DNA from: Streptomyces sp. TSRI0281
GTDB lineage: Bacteria; Actinomycetota; Actinomycetes; Streptomycetales; Streptomycetaceae
DNA length: 64,000 nt
Assembly (NCBI RefSeq): GCF_001905125.1
Contig: NZ_LWLE01000037.1
Location: forward strand, 186,001-250,000
Reading direction: 5' to 3'
In this document: positions 33,549 through 41,078 of the stretch, one piece after another
Layout of the letters: each line of letters begins with the position of its first letter
Numbering within the stretch: position 1 is the first letter of the stretch
Program-made: the position numbers and the translations under genes
Notes under the pieces: generated by a model
What the model was told of the DNA's origin: nothing
What the model saw: only the letters and a program-made list of their open reading frames with translations
Database searches by the model: none

Positions 33549-34424
33549 ATGTGCATCTCCGTGGACCAGGCCGAATTCTCCGGATCCACTCTGTACGCCG
33601 GGCGGCTGCGTCACCCTCTCCACGGGCTGGTCCATGTGCTCGGCTACCAGAACACCGCGGTGAATCTGGCCGACGGCCCCAACGCCATGCTCCTCCATCT
33701 TCCCGCGTACCGGATGGGCCGGGAGAACTTCCTTCCGGCGGGGCGCAGTTCGGACGTTCTCGGCCGGATGGTGGATGCCGTCCGGCCGGTCGCCGCGGGC
33801 ATGGCGTCCGACATCGCGTGGATGGGCTGGGGCGCCGGTGACGAAGTCGAGGTCTTCGACCACGACGTCTACACGGTGCTGCTGGCATCCGACGCCACCG
33901 CGCTGCCCGCCGCACTCGCACGGGTCCCGTCCCACAAGCGCCCCGAACTGAACCCCCGTCTGCTGCGCTTCTACGCGAACCACTACCCGGGGCACACCAT
34001 CGTCGTGTGCTGCTTCGACAACGCCGAGGCGGCCCGGGCCAAACCGCTGATCATGTGGTATTCACCGCACGACCCGGACCGGCTGACCCTTCCGGCGCTG
34101 GACTGCCATACGGGGGAGCCGCCCGGGTTCACCACCGAGGTCGCGGTGGACCACTGGGTGCTCTTCGGCACCGACGAAGCTCCCGAGGGGTGGGGCGAGT
34201 TCGTCGACCACGACCCCCACATGCGCCACCGTCTGCGCCAGTTCCTGCCCGACTCGGTGATGGGGGCCCACTTCGACGGTTCGCTGCCCAACGGCGATTT
34301 CTCCCTCACCCACGGTGATCTGCTCGCCGGGAGACTGGACCGTATCCAGCGCCTTCAGCCGCTCGTGAGGGCGTTCCGCTCCCGCGGCTGTCGCCCGTCG
34401 TCCTGCCAGTCGCTGACCGGGTAG
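33549..34424 (+). CDS. Hypothetical protein
   Basis: The protein (291 aa) starts MCISVDQAEFSGSTLYAGRL and contains GYQNTAVNLADGPNAMLLHLPA, HDVYTVLLASDA and MWYSPHDPDRLTLPALDCHTGEPPGF. I recognise no catalytic motif, signal peptide or membrane segment; composition is mixed alpha/beta and acidic. It may be co-transcribed with the upstream unknown gene (33-bp gap). Its 3' end overlaps the convergent OYE gene by 70 bp, and the true C-terminus depends on that overlap being real. Confidence 0.75.
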   Translation: MCISVDQAEFSGSTLYAGRLRHPLHGLVHVLGYQNTAVNLADGPNAMLLHLPAYRMGRENFLPAGRSSDVLGRMVDAVRPVAAGMASDIAWMGWGAGDEVEVFDHDVYTVLLASDATALPAALARVPSHKRPELNPRLLRFYANHYPGHTIVVCCFDNAEAARAKPLIMWYSPHDPDRLTLPALDCHTGEPPGFTTEVAVDHWVLFGTDEAPEGWGEFVDHDPHMRHRLRQFLPDSVMGAHFDGSLPNGDFSLTHGDLLAGRLDRIQRLQPLVRAFRSRGCRPSSCQSLTG

Positions 34425-35512
34425 TCGACATAGCCGCCGGCCCCGCCGATGTAGTACGTGGCCGGGTCGCCGGTCGCCAGATCGCGGCCCAGGGCGAATC
34501 GGGCGACGAGGTCGGGGTTGGCGATGAAGTGGGCCGCGAAGGACACCGCGTCGGCGATTCCCGCCTCGATGACGGCGTTCCCGGAGTCACGGTCGAAGCC
34601 GAGGTTCGCGATCAGCGGGCCGGTGAATCGTCGCCGGAAGCGTGCGAAGGCGGCGAAGTCGGGGGCGGCGCCCGGGGCGGCGAGTTCCCGCCCCCGGAGG
34701 TGCAGATACGCGACGGGACGGTCGTTCAGCTCCGTCACGAGTGCGTCGTAGTCGGCCAGCGTACGGTCATCGGCGGTGAACCGGCCGCCCGTCCAGTACG
34801 GCGAGAGGCGGACGCCGACACGCTCTCCGTGCCACGGCTCGGCGACCGCGTCGATGATGTCGAGCAGCAGCCGCCGTCGGCCGGCGCGCCCCGCGCCGTA
34901 CGCGTCGGAGCGGCGGTTGAGGCGCGGATTGAGGAACTGCGCGATGAGATGGGCGCCGAGGGCGTGGATCTCGACGCCGTCGAATCCGGCGCGCCGGGCG
35001 TTTCCGGCGGCCTCCCGGTAGTCCGCGATCGTGCTCCTGATGTCCGCGGCGGTCATCGCACGCGGGGTGACGGTGTCCTTGAACCCGCTCGGCGTGTACG
35101 ACTTCTCGTGCGGATCGATCGCCGAGGGCCCGGCGGGCAGGGCTCCGCGCAGATGGTCGGGGTGCGAGGCGGCGCCGGTGTGCCACAGCTGCAGCACGAT
35201 GCGGCCTCCGAGGGCGTGGACGACGTCGGTGACCCGCCGCCATCCGGTGATCTGGTCCTGGCTGTAGATGCCGGGTACGCCCGGGAAGCCGATGGCCCGC
35301 TCGCCGACCCAGACCCCCTCGGTGATGATCAGCCCGGCGGCTGCCCGCTGACCGTAGTAGGCGGCGTGCATCTCGGTGGGCACCAGTCCGTCGTTGGCCG
35401 CGCGAGCCCGCGTGGCCGGGGCCATCACCACCCGGTTGGGCAGCGACAGGCCTGCGAGATCCACCCGGCGCAGCAGGGGCTGTCCGAGCGCGGTGACAGG
35501 GGGTGTGCTCAT
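34355..35512 (-). CDS. Old-yellow-enzyme family alkene reductase with altered active-site pair
   Basis: The protein (385 aa) is an FMN-dependent ene-reductase (NemA/XenB type): LPNRVVMAPATRARA, the GVWVGERAIGFPGVPGIY loop, IVLQLWHTGAASHPDH, then GFDGVEIHALGAHLIAQFLNPRLNRRSDAYGG-like segment. In most OYEs the substrate-binding pair is H-x-x-N or H-x-x-H; here it is H183-A-L-G186, so the second residue is Gly. ATG 35512 has GAGGAGA 8 nt upstream. It is divergent from an ECF sigma gene with a 107-bp gap and may be its target. Confidence 0.88.
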   Translation of the reverse strand: MSTPPVTALGQPLLRRVDLAGLSLPNRVVMAPATRARAANDGLVPTEMHAAYYGQRAAAGLIITEGVWVGERAIGFPGVPGIYSQDQITGWRRVTDVVHALGGRIVLQLWHTGAASHPDHLRGALPAGPSAIDPHEKSYTPSGFKDTVTPRAMTAADIRSTIADYREAAGNARRAGFDGVEIHALGAHLIAQFLNPRLNRRSDAYGAGRAGRRRLLLDIIDAVAEPWHGERVGVRLSPYWTGGRFTADDRTLADYDALVTELNDRPVAYLHLRGRELAAPGAAPDFAAFARFRRRFTGPLIANLGFDRDSGNAVIEAGIADAVSFAAHFIANPDLVARFALGRDLATGDPATYYIGGAGGYVDYPVSDWQDDGRQPRERNALTSG

Positions 35513-35619
35513 GGTGCGGCTCTCCTCGTCGTACGGTCGGCAGGTGCCGGATGGCCTGCCGCTTCGGCGCGATCGTGCGCCTCGTAGGGTCGACGGAGCG
35601 CGACGGCGAAAGGTGACCG

Positions 35620-36510
35620 ATGGACGAGCAGGACCGGCTGGCGGAGCGATTCGAGGCGCATCGCGGGCGGCTGCGGGCGGTCGCCTACCGGCTGCTCGGG
35701 TCGCCGTCCGAGGCCGAGGACGCCGTCCAGGAAGCCTGGCTGCGGTTGAGCCGGGTCGACCCCGCCGGCATCGCGAATCTGGCCGCGTGGCTGACGACCG
35801 TCGTGTCCCGTGTCTGCCTCGACCTGCTGCGCTCCCGCACCTCGCGGCGCGAGGAACCGGCCGGGGAGCACCTTCCCGAACGGTTCGTCGACGGCGACGA
35901 GGGAGGTGACCCCGAGCAGGAGGCGCTGCTGGTGGATTCGGTCGGCCGTGCCCTGCTCGTGGTCCTGGACACGCTGGGGCCCGCCGAGCGGATCGCCTTC
36001 GTGCTCCATGACACGTTCGCCGTACCGTTCGACGAGATCGCTCCCATCGTGGAACGCACACCGGTCGCCACGAAGAAGCTCGCCAGCCGCGCGCGCCACA
36101 AGGTCCATGGCACGCCCGTCGTCACCGGTTCCGAGCTGGCCGCGCACCGCGACGTCGTCGATGCCTTCCTCGCCGCCGCGCGCGGCGGCGACCTGGGCGC
36201 CCTGCTCGCGGTGCTGGCCCCCGATGTCGTACGCAGGGCCGATCCCGCCGCCCTGCCGCCGGGCGCGGCTGCCGTGGTGCGCGGCGCGCGGGCCGTGGCG
36301 GAGGAGACCGTGCTGCTCGCCCGGAACTCGCGGTTCGCGGCACCGGCGCTGGTGGGCGGAGCGGTGGGGATCGTCGTGGCCCCGCGCGGGCAGCTGCTTC
36401 TCGCTCTCACCCTCACGATCGAGGGCGGCAGGATCGCAGCGTACGAGGTGATCGCCGATCCGGACCGCCTTCAGCGGCTCGAACTGGCCGTTCTCGACGC
36501 GCGCCCCTGA
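35620..36510 (+). CDS. ECF RNA polymerase sigma factor with SnoaL-like C-terminus (ECF41/56 type)
   Basis: The protein (296 aa) has sigma region 2 (RLRAVAYRLLGSPSEAEDAVQEAWLRL), region 4 (LDTLGPAERIAFVLHDTFAVPFDEIAPIVERTPVATKKLASRARHKV), and about 120 further residues of a SnoaL/NTF2-like domain, the layout of ECF41/ECF56 sigma factors. There the C-terminal domain replaces an anti-sigma factor and controls activity. The ECF41 DGGGK motif is not present. AAAGGTGA is upstream of ATG 35620. In this group the target is often the neighbouring oxidoreductase gene, here the divergent OYE. Confidence 0.9.
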   Translation: MDEQDRLAERFEAHRGRLRAVAYRLLGSPSEAEDAVQEAWLRLSRVDPAGIANLAAWLTTVVSRVCLDLLRSRTSRREEPAGEHLPERFVDGDEGGDPEQEALLVDSVGRALLVVLDTLGPAERIAFVLHDTFAVPFDEIAPIVERTPVATKKLASRARHKVHGTPVVTGSELAAHRDVVDAFLAAARGGDLGALLAVLAPDVVRRADPAALPPGAAAVVRGARAVAEETVLLARNSRFAAPALVGGAVGIVVAPRGQLLLALTLTIEGGRIAAYEVIADPDRLQRLELAVLDARP

Positions 36511-36537
36511 CCGGCGGCACCCCTGGGGTGGTGGGGG

Positions 36538-37149
36538 TCAGGCCGTGGCGGCCCGACCGCCGTCCCGCGCGCCCAGCCCGTCCAGGACCAGATCGGCCAG
36601 CGCCCGCGGCAGATCTTCGTCCAGGGGCTCGCGGGTCAGCAGCGCCCGGCTGTGCAGGGGGGCGATCAGGGCTTCGAGGGCCAGGCGCGGATTCGTCCCG
36701 GCCCGGAGTTCACCCCGGGCGACGCCCCGTTCGATCATCACCCCGGCCGACCGGATCCTCGATCGCCAGAACTCCTCGCGGGCCGCGGCCAGTTCCGGAT
36801 CCTCCACGGTGATCACGGCGGCGCGGGCGAGGGCTCCGCCGAGAGGGCTGTTGAGGTACTCCACCACCAGGGTGGCGAACGCGTACAGGTCCTCGCGTAC
36901 GGAACCGGTGTCCGGCACCGGGACGCGGCGGTCGCTGACGGCGAGCAGCGCGTCGGTGATCAGATTCTCGCGGGTGCGCCACCGCCGGTAGACGGAGGTT
37001 TCGTTCACCTCGGCCCGTGCGGCGACATCCGCGAAGCTGAATCCGGTCACACCGTGCTCGACCAGCGCGTCGACAGCCGCGTCGAGCACGGCCTGGCGAA
37101 CCCGTGCGCCCCGGCCGCCGGGCCGGCGCCGGACTTCTTCCTCAGTCAT
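36538..37149 (-). CDS. TetR-family regulator
   Basis: The protein (203 aa) has the TetR helix-turn-helix: VRQAVLDAAVDALVEHGVTGFSFADVAARAEVNETSVYRRWRTRENLITDALL. The rest is a helical ligand domain ending in Ala/Arg. ATG 37149 is chosen since GAGGAG lies 8 nt upstream; ATG 37155 would be too close. It is divergent from the FrsA-like hydrolase, and two similar palindromes lie between, so it probably represses both itself and the hydrolase. Confidence 0.9.
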   Translation of the reverse strand: MTEEEVRRRPGGRGARVRQAVLDAAVDALVEHGVTGFSFADVAARAEVNETSVYRRWRTRENLITDALLAVSDRRVPVPDTGSVREDLYAFATLVVEYLNSPLGGALARAAVITVEDPELAAAREEFWRSRIRSAGVMIERGVARGELRAGTNPRLALEALIAPLHSRALLTREPLDEDLPRALADLVLDGLGARDGGRAATA

Positions 37150-37177
37150 GTGCATCACTCCTCACCACCATACTAAT

Positions 37178-37191
37178 GCAAGATTTCTTGC
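37178..37191 (+). promoter_or_regulatory. TetR-type operator 1
   Basis: GCAAGATTTCTTGC is a near-perfect palindrome (6-bp arms, 2-bp centre) 29 bp before the tetR start. With flanks it resembles the second site 46 bp away, both ending GCTTTTA. Confidence 0.6.
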
Positions 37192-37223
37192 TTTTATCGA
37201 GGAAGTGGGTCATTGTTCTTAAC

Positions 37224-37237
37224 GCAAGGATTCCCGC
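37224..37237 (+). promoter_or_regulatory. TetR-type operator 2
   Basis: GCAAGGATTCCCGC followed by TTTTA repeats the pattern of operator 1 with weaker symmetry, 38 bp before the hydrolase start. Two sites let one regulator control both divergent genes. Confidence 0.55.
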
Positions 37238-37275
37238 TTTTAGCGTCGCCCGGAGCGACGTGCAAGGAGTTGGAC

Positions 37276-38331
37276 ATGTCATACGTATGGCCTCTGGACC
37301 CCCGTGAACTGTTCATCGAGCGATACCCGCAGATGCTGGGCTTCGGACTGCCCGCCGAGGACGTCGACGCCACCCGCGCCGCGATCGACGACATGTGGCC
37401 GGACGCGCCCGGCGGCTGGGTGCACGAGTGGTCACGGCTCGCCGAGAGCTACGCCGCCACCGGCCGCCACGACCTGGCGGCGGCGGCCTACGGCTGGGCG
37501 AAGTTCCCCACCCTGGCCGACGGGCCCAAGCGCTCCGCGCTCGCCCGGCAGACCGAGCAGTACACACTCTCCGCATCCGGCTTCCCGGTGGACTTCGAAC
37601 GGCGCGTCCTCACCGTTCCCCACCGGGGCGGCACGGCTCAGGTCGCGATCCATGTCCTGGCGGCACCGGGTCTGCCCGCCGACGCGCCCGTCACGCTCGC
37701 CAGCGGCGGCGTGGATTCCTGGAAGATGGATCTCCACTCGCTGTGGGTCCAGCTCGCCCTGCTGTCACAGACCCGGGTCGTCACCTTCGACCTCGCGGGA
37801 ACCGGTGAGACCAGCCATCTCCCCATGACTCCCGACGGCGGCACCGAGATCATCGAGGGCATCATCGCCGAAGCCCGCAGGATCGGCAACGGCAAGGTGG
37901 CGCACTTCGGTCTCTCCATGGGCGGCTACTACTCGGCCCGCACCGGCCTCACCGCCGCGGTGGACGCCTCCGTGGTCCTCGGCGGCCCCGTGGAAGCGGC
38001 GTTCGCGCCCGGCCGCGGCTTCGCCTTCGGCATGGAGGGGATCGTCGGCAACGCGCTCGGCTTCGACCGGCCCCCGAGCTCCGACGAACTGAGCGACGCC
38101 TTCACCAGCTTCGACCTGCGCCCGTACCTCGACCAGGACGCCCACGCGCCCATGCTCGTCATCAACGGTGCCGACGACGTCCATATCCCCCAGCACGACA
38201 CCCTCGTCTTCGGCAATCGCCGGGACACCCGGGTCGAGCTCGTTCCCGGCACCGGCCACTGCGCCATCTCCAAGCTGCCCGAGGTTCTGCCCGTCATCGT
38301 CGACTGGCTCAAGCAGACCCTGAACGGCTGA
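37276..38331 (+). CDS. Alpha/beta hydrolase, FrsA-like
   Basis: The protein (351 aa) is an alpha/beta hydrolase of the FrsA/DUF1100 type. The N-terminal ~100 residues form a helical cap (WSRLAESYAATGRHDLAAAAYGWAKFP). The nucleophile elbow is GLSMGG with S214, the acid lies in MLVINGADDVHIP, and the His in VPGTGHCAISKLP. FrsA-type proteins hydrolyse esters or decarboxylate-like substrates; the natural substrate is unknown. ATG 37276 has AAGGAG 6 nt upstream. Repression by the divergent TetR regulator is likely. Confidence 0.85.
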   Translation: MSYVWPLDPRELFIERYPQMLGFGLPAEDVDATRAAIDDMWPDAPGGWVHEWSRLAESYAATGRHDLAAAAYGWAKFPTLADGPKRSALARQTEQYTLSASGFPVDFERRVLTVPHRGGTAQVAIHVLAAPGLPADAPVTLASGGVDSWKMDLHSLWVQLALLSQTRVVTFDLAGTGETSHLPMTPDGGTEIIEGIIAEARRIGNGKVAHFGLSMGGYYSARTGLTAAVDASVVLGGPVEAAFAPGRGFAFGMEGIVGNALGFDRPPSSDELSDAFTSFDLRPYLDQDAHAPMLVINGADDVHIPQHDTLVFGNRRDTRVELVPGTGHCAISKLPEVLPVIVDWLKQTLNG

Positions 38332-38359
38332 CCCCAGCGCGGTCGTCCAACCGACCCGT

Positions 38360-38422
38360 CCGACGCACCCGGGCGGCATCATCCCCGTACGCAAGGGAGT
38401 TGATGCCGCCCGGGTGCGTCGG
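38360..38422. terminator. Long inverted repeat, bidirectional terminator
   Basis: Positions 38360-38381 and 38401-38422 are exact reverse complements (22 bp, starting CCGACGCACCCGGGCGGC) with a 19-nt loop. It is between the convergent hydrolase and P-loop kinase genes. The stem is unusually long and perfect. Confidence 0.8.
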
Positions 38423-38466
38423 CCGATCCACTCGCGTACGCCGGGAGCTCCCCGGTGCGGGGCTGT

Positions 38467-39105
38467 TCACCGACCGCCGGAGGACCGTCCGACCACGTCC
38501 TGCGCGTCGACGGCCGCGAGCACCGCGTCGACCAGCGCCTCGACGGACCGGCCGCCTCCCGCGTCGATACGATCGAGTCCCAGCCGGTCGATGTCGTCCA
38601 GCATGAGTGTCTGATAACGCTCGGTGCGGGCCAGGAACGTGTCCATGAGGTGCCGTTCCCCGGCCGTCGCCGCCTCGTAACGGCCCGCATCACGCACCCG
38701 GGCGCGCACGGTGCCCGCGTCCGACGTGAGCCACACGGCGGCGGTGCGCGAAGCCGCCGTCTTCGCGACCCGGGAGGGCCAGAGAGCCGACCCCTCCAGG
38801 ACCAGAGCCGGCCGGTCACCGCCGCCCGCCGCATGGGCCGTGATCAGTTCCTCGATGCGGGGCCACAGCCGTTCGTAGTGGTCGAGAACGGACATAAGCA
38901 GCTCATCGGCCGTCAACGACCGGTAGTGCTCGGCCACATGCTCCGGTACTTCGTGATCCGGCGTCCGCCAGGGCCGCCCCGGGTGACGTGCCAGCCCGTC
39001 CGTCGACCGGTACGCGAATCCGAGCCGCTCCGCCACCGCCCGGCCGACGGTCGACTTGCCGACATTCGAGGTTCCCCCGATCAACACCACACGCACGCCT
39101 CGCAT
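38467..39105 (-). CDS. P-loop kinase-like protein (AAA/2-phosphoglycerate-kinase-like)
   Basis: The protein (212 aa) begins with RVVLIGGTSNVGKSTVGRAVAERLGF: a Walker A motif (GGTSNVGKST, K17) as in small-molecule kinases. ALVLEGSALWPS holds a likely Walker B/acid strand, and VRARVRDAGRY resembles a LID segment. The substrate is unknown. ATG 39105 starts right at the first strand; open frame upstream has only simple repeats. It is divergent from the GerW-like gene. Confidence 0.8.
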   Translation of the reverse strand: MRGVRVVLIGGTSNVGKSTVGRAVAERLGFAYRSTDGLARHPGRPWRTPDHEVPEHVAEHYRSLTADELLMSVLDHYERLWPRIEELITAHAAGGGDRPALVLEGSALWPSRVAKTAASRTAAVWLTSDAGTVRARVRDAGRYEAATAGERHLMDTFLARTERYQTLMLDDIDRLGLDRIDAGGGRSVEALVDAVLAAVDAQDVVGRSSGGR

Positions 39106-39204
39106 ACCGACGACCCTAGTCCGCCACCGCCGCCGCACGGATGACGCCCGTCGGCCGCACCGCCGGATCTCCTTCTGCGGCAGACCCCGGCCCGCCTCCG
39201 GGGA

Positions 39205-39234
39205 CATACTCGGTACGCCCATACTCGGTACGCC
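39205..39234 (+). repeat. Perfect 15-bp tandem duplication
   Basis: CATACTCGGTACGCC occurs twice at 39205-39219 and 39220-39234, followed by a partial CACTCG. It lies about 35 bp before the GerW-like gene and 100 bp before the kinase gene, so the copy number could affect promoter spacing. Confidence 0.8.
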
Positions 39235-39267
39235 CACTCGTCAGCTCACCGGCTCGGAGGCACCGCC

Positions 39268-39696
39268 ATGACAACGCCACGCAGAACGCCGCAGGACGCC
39301 GTCAAGGCAGCGGGCGCGAGCACGGAGGCGGCGACCCGGTTGCTGGAGCGGGTCGCCGCCCGCCTCGGCGGCAGGGCCGCGGTGTCGGCCGTCTTCGGGG
39401 AGCCGGTCGTCCGCGAGGACGTGACCGTCATCCCCGTGGCCTCGGCCAGATTCGGGTTCGGGGGCGGCGCCACGCAGGAGGACGGTGACGGGAAGTCGAA
39501 CGAGGGTGGCGGCGGGGGCGGCGGCGCGACGGCCCGGCCCCTCGGGTTCATCGAGATCAGCAAGGGCACCGCGGTCTACCGCCCGATCCGTCCCCCCTGG
39601 GCCGACACGGTCATCCCCGTGGCTCTGCTCCTGGCGGCGGTCGCCGCTCCCCGAGCCGCCCGCGCGCTCGCCGAGCTCGGGCGTCGGGGGGTCTAG
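39268..39696 (+). CDS. GerW/YtfJ-family sporulation-associated protein
   Basis: The protein (142 aa) has the GerW pattern: VFGEPVVREDVTVIPVASARFGFGGG, a Gly-rich middle (GGGGGGGATARPLGFIEI) and IEISKGTAVYRPI, then a hydrophobic C-terminal stretch (TVIPVALLLAAVAAP) that may be a membrane anchor. In Bacillus the family (YtfJ/GerW) is needed for proper spore germination; actinobacterial members are uncharacterised. Normal family length is about 140-150 residues. Confidence 0.82.
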   Translation: MTTPRRTPQDAVKAAGASTEAATRLLERVAARLGGRAAVSAVFGEPVVREDVTVIPVASARFGFGGGATQEDGDGKSNEGGGGGGGATARPLGFIEISKGTAVYRPIRPPWADTVIPVALLLAAVAAPRAARALAELGRRGV

Positions 39697-39730
39697 AAAT
39701 CCTTTGCCGATGCATCCGTGACATGGCAGC

Positions 39731-40312
39731 GTGCGCCGCATGTTGCCCCAGCGTCAGATACGCGCCCAGTACGACGCTCGCACGATCGTCGTCTATCAGG
39801 CGTACTCGCCCGCGGTCGCAGATCCCGCTGTGCGCGCCAGCCGCTTCGTGCCACCGTTCTCGTTCACTCGCATGACGTGGATCAAACCGTCGTTCCTGTG
39901 GCTCATGCACCGCAGCAACTGGGCACGGAAATCAGGGCAGGAACGCGTTCTCGCCGTACGGATCACCCGGGAAGGATGGGAAGAGGCCCTGTCACAGGCC
40001 GTCCTGACGACGGCCGATCCCGCGCACGTCGCCCGAGCACCGGTTCATGTCCAGTGGGATCCGGAGCGTTCCCTGCGCGGAGCGGCGCTCAACCATTACA
40101 GCATCCAGGTGGGGGTGGGCAGGGGGCTGATCCGGACGTTCGTCGACGAGTGGATCGTCGACCTCACCGACATCACCGCGCAGGCCCGCAAGGTCGCGGG
40201 GCTCGTACAGAACGGGAACGCCCCGAAGGCCCAGCGGCTGCTCCCCGCGGAGCGCGTCTACCCGGCTCCCCCGGCCTCCGCCGGGCGCCTTCGCATCGAC
40301 GCCTCCGCATGA
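39731..40312 (+). CDS. DUF4291-family protein
   Basis: The protein (193 aa) matches the DUF4291 pattern: RQIRAQYDARTIVVYQAYSPAVA, FVPPFSFTRMTWIKPSFLWLMHRS, GQERVLAVRITREGWE and a VQWDPERS segment. Function is unknown; the protein is soluble. GTG 39731 or ATG 39740 can be the start, with no clear ribosome site. It stands 34 bp after the GerW-like gene on the same strand. Confidence 0.85.
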   Translation: MRRMLPQRQIRAQYDARTIVVYQAYSPAVADPAVRASRFVPPFSFTRMTWIKPSFLWLMHRSNWARKSGQERVLAVRITREGWEEALSQAVLTTADPAHVARAPVHVQWDPERSLRGAALNHYSIQVGVGRGLIRTFVDEWIVDLTDITAQARKVAGLVQNGNAPKAQRLLPAERVYPAPPASAGRLRIDASA

Positions 40313-40394
40313 CGCCCCCGCGCCCGTCCGCGCGGCCGTCCCCGCGCCCGGAAATTCGGGGGCTTCGGCGGCCGGCCCCTGCCATGATGCCCCG

Positions 40395-40901
40395 ATGCGT
40401 GATCACGAGCGGGCAACACCTTCACGGACGGCAGACGAGCGCGCCTCGTTGACCGGATTCCTCCAGTACCAGCGGGAGACTCTCGCGATGAAGTGTGCGG
40501 GCCTGACCGCCGACCAGTTGCGGAGGAAGGCGGTCCCGTCGTCCGGACTGTCCCTGCTCGGGCTGGTACGGCATGGGGCCGAGATCGAGCGCAGCTGGTT
40601 CCAGGTCGTCTGGAACATGGAGGACATCCCCGCGTACTGGCCGAAGAATCCCGACGGCACGTTCGCCGATTTCGATGTGGACACGGCCGATCCCGACGAG
40701 GCGTTCACGCTCTGGCGGACGGCCTGCGCGCGGTCCCGGGCGATCGTCGAATCCGTCAACTCCCTCGACACCAGTGTGCGGTGGCGCGACGAGGTGTTCA
40801 GCCTCCGCTACGTCCTCACCCACATGATCGAGGAGTACGCCCGCCATAACGGGCACGCCGATCTGCTGCGTGAAGCCATCGACGGAGTCACCGGAGAGTA
40901 G
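40395..40901 (+). CDS. DinB-family protein (DUF664-type, mycothiol-transferase-like)
   Basis: The protein (168 aa) shows the DinB bundle: SLTGFLQYQRETLAMKCAGLTADQLRRKAVPSSGLSLLGLVRHGAEIERSWF with the helix-2 His, and VLTHMIEEYARHNGHADLLREAIDG with the HM-EEYARH-GHAD motif that gives the last metal ligands. This motif is that of actinobacterial mycothiol-dependent transferases. It resembles the protein at 55762-56295 closely. Confidence 0.88.
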   Translation: MRDHERATPSRTADERASLTGFLQYQRETLAMKCAGLTADQLRRKAVPSSGLSLLGLVRHGAEIERSWFQVVWNMEDIPAYWPKNPDGTFADFDVDTADPDEAFTLWRTACARSRAIVESVNSLDTSVRWRDEVFSLRYVLTHMIEEYARHNGHADLLREAIDGVTGE

Positions 40902-41078
40902 GCGCGGCGCCCCCGCGAGGCGGCGTCCGGCGAGGCGTCCCGTTCCTACACCCATCTGCTCACGCGGCGTCAGATCACGCCAATTCCTGACCCTTCAGGA
41001 TTCATTGTCGGCCGTTTTTGACTGTTATCCGTCATGGACGTGGACCCTGGATCCGGCCGGGGCAGGATGGCGTGCGTG

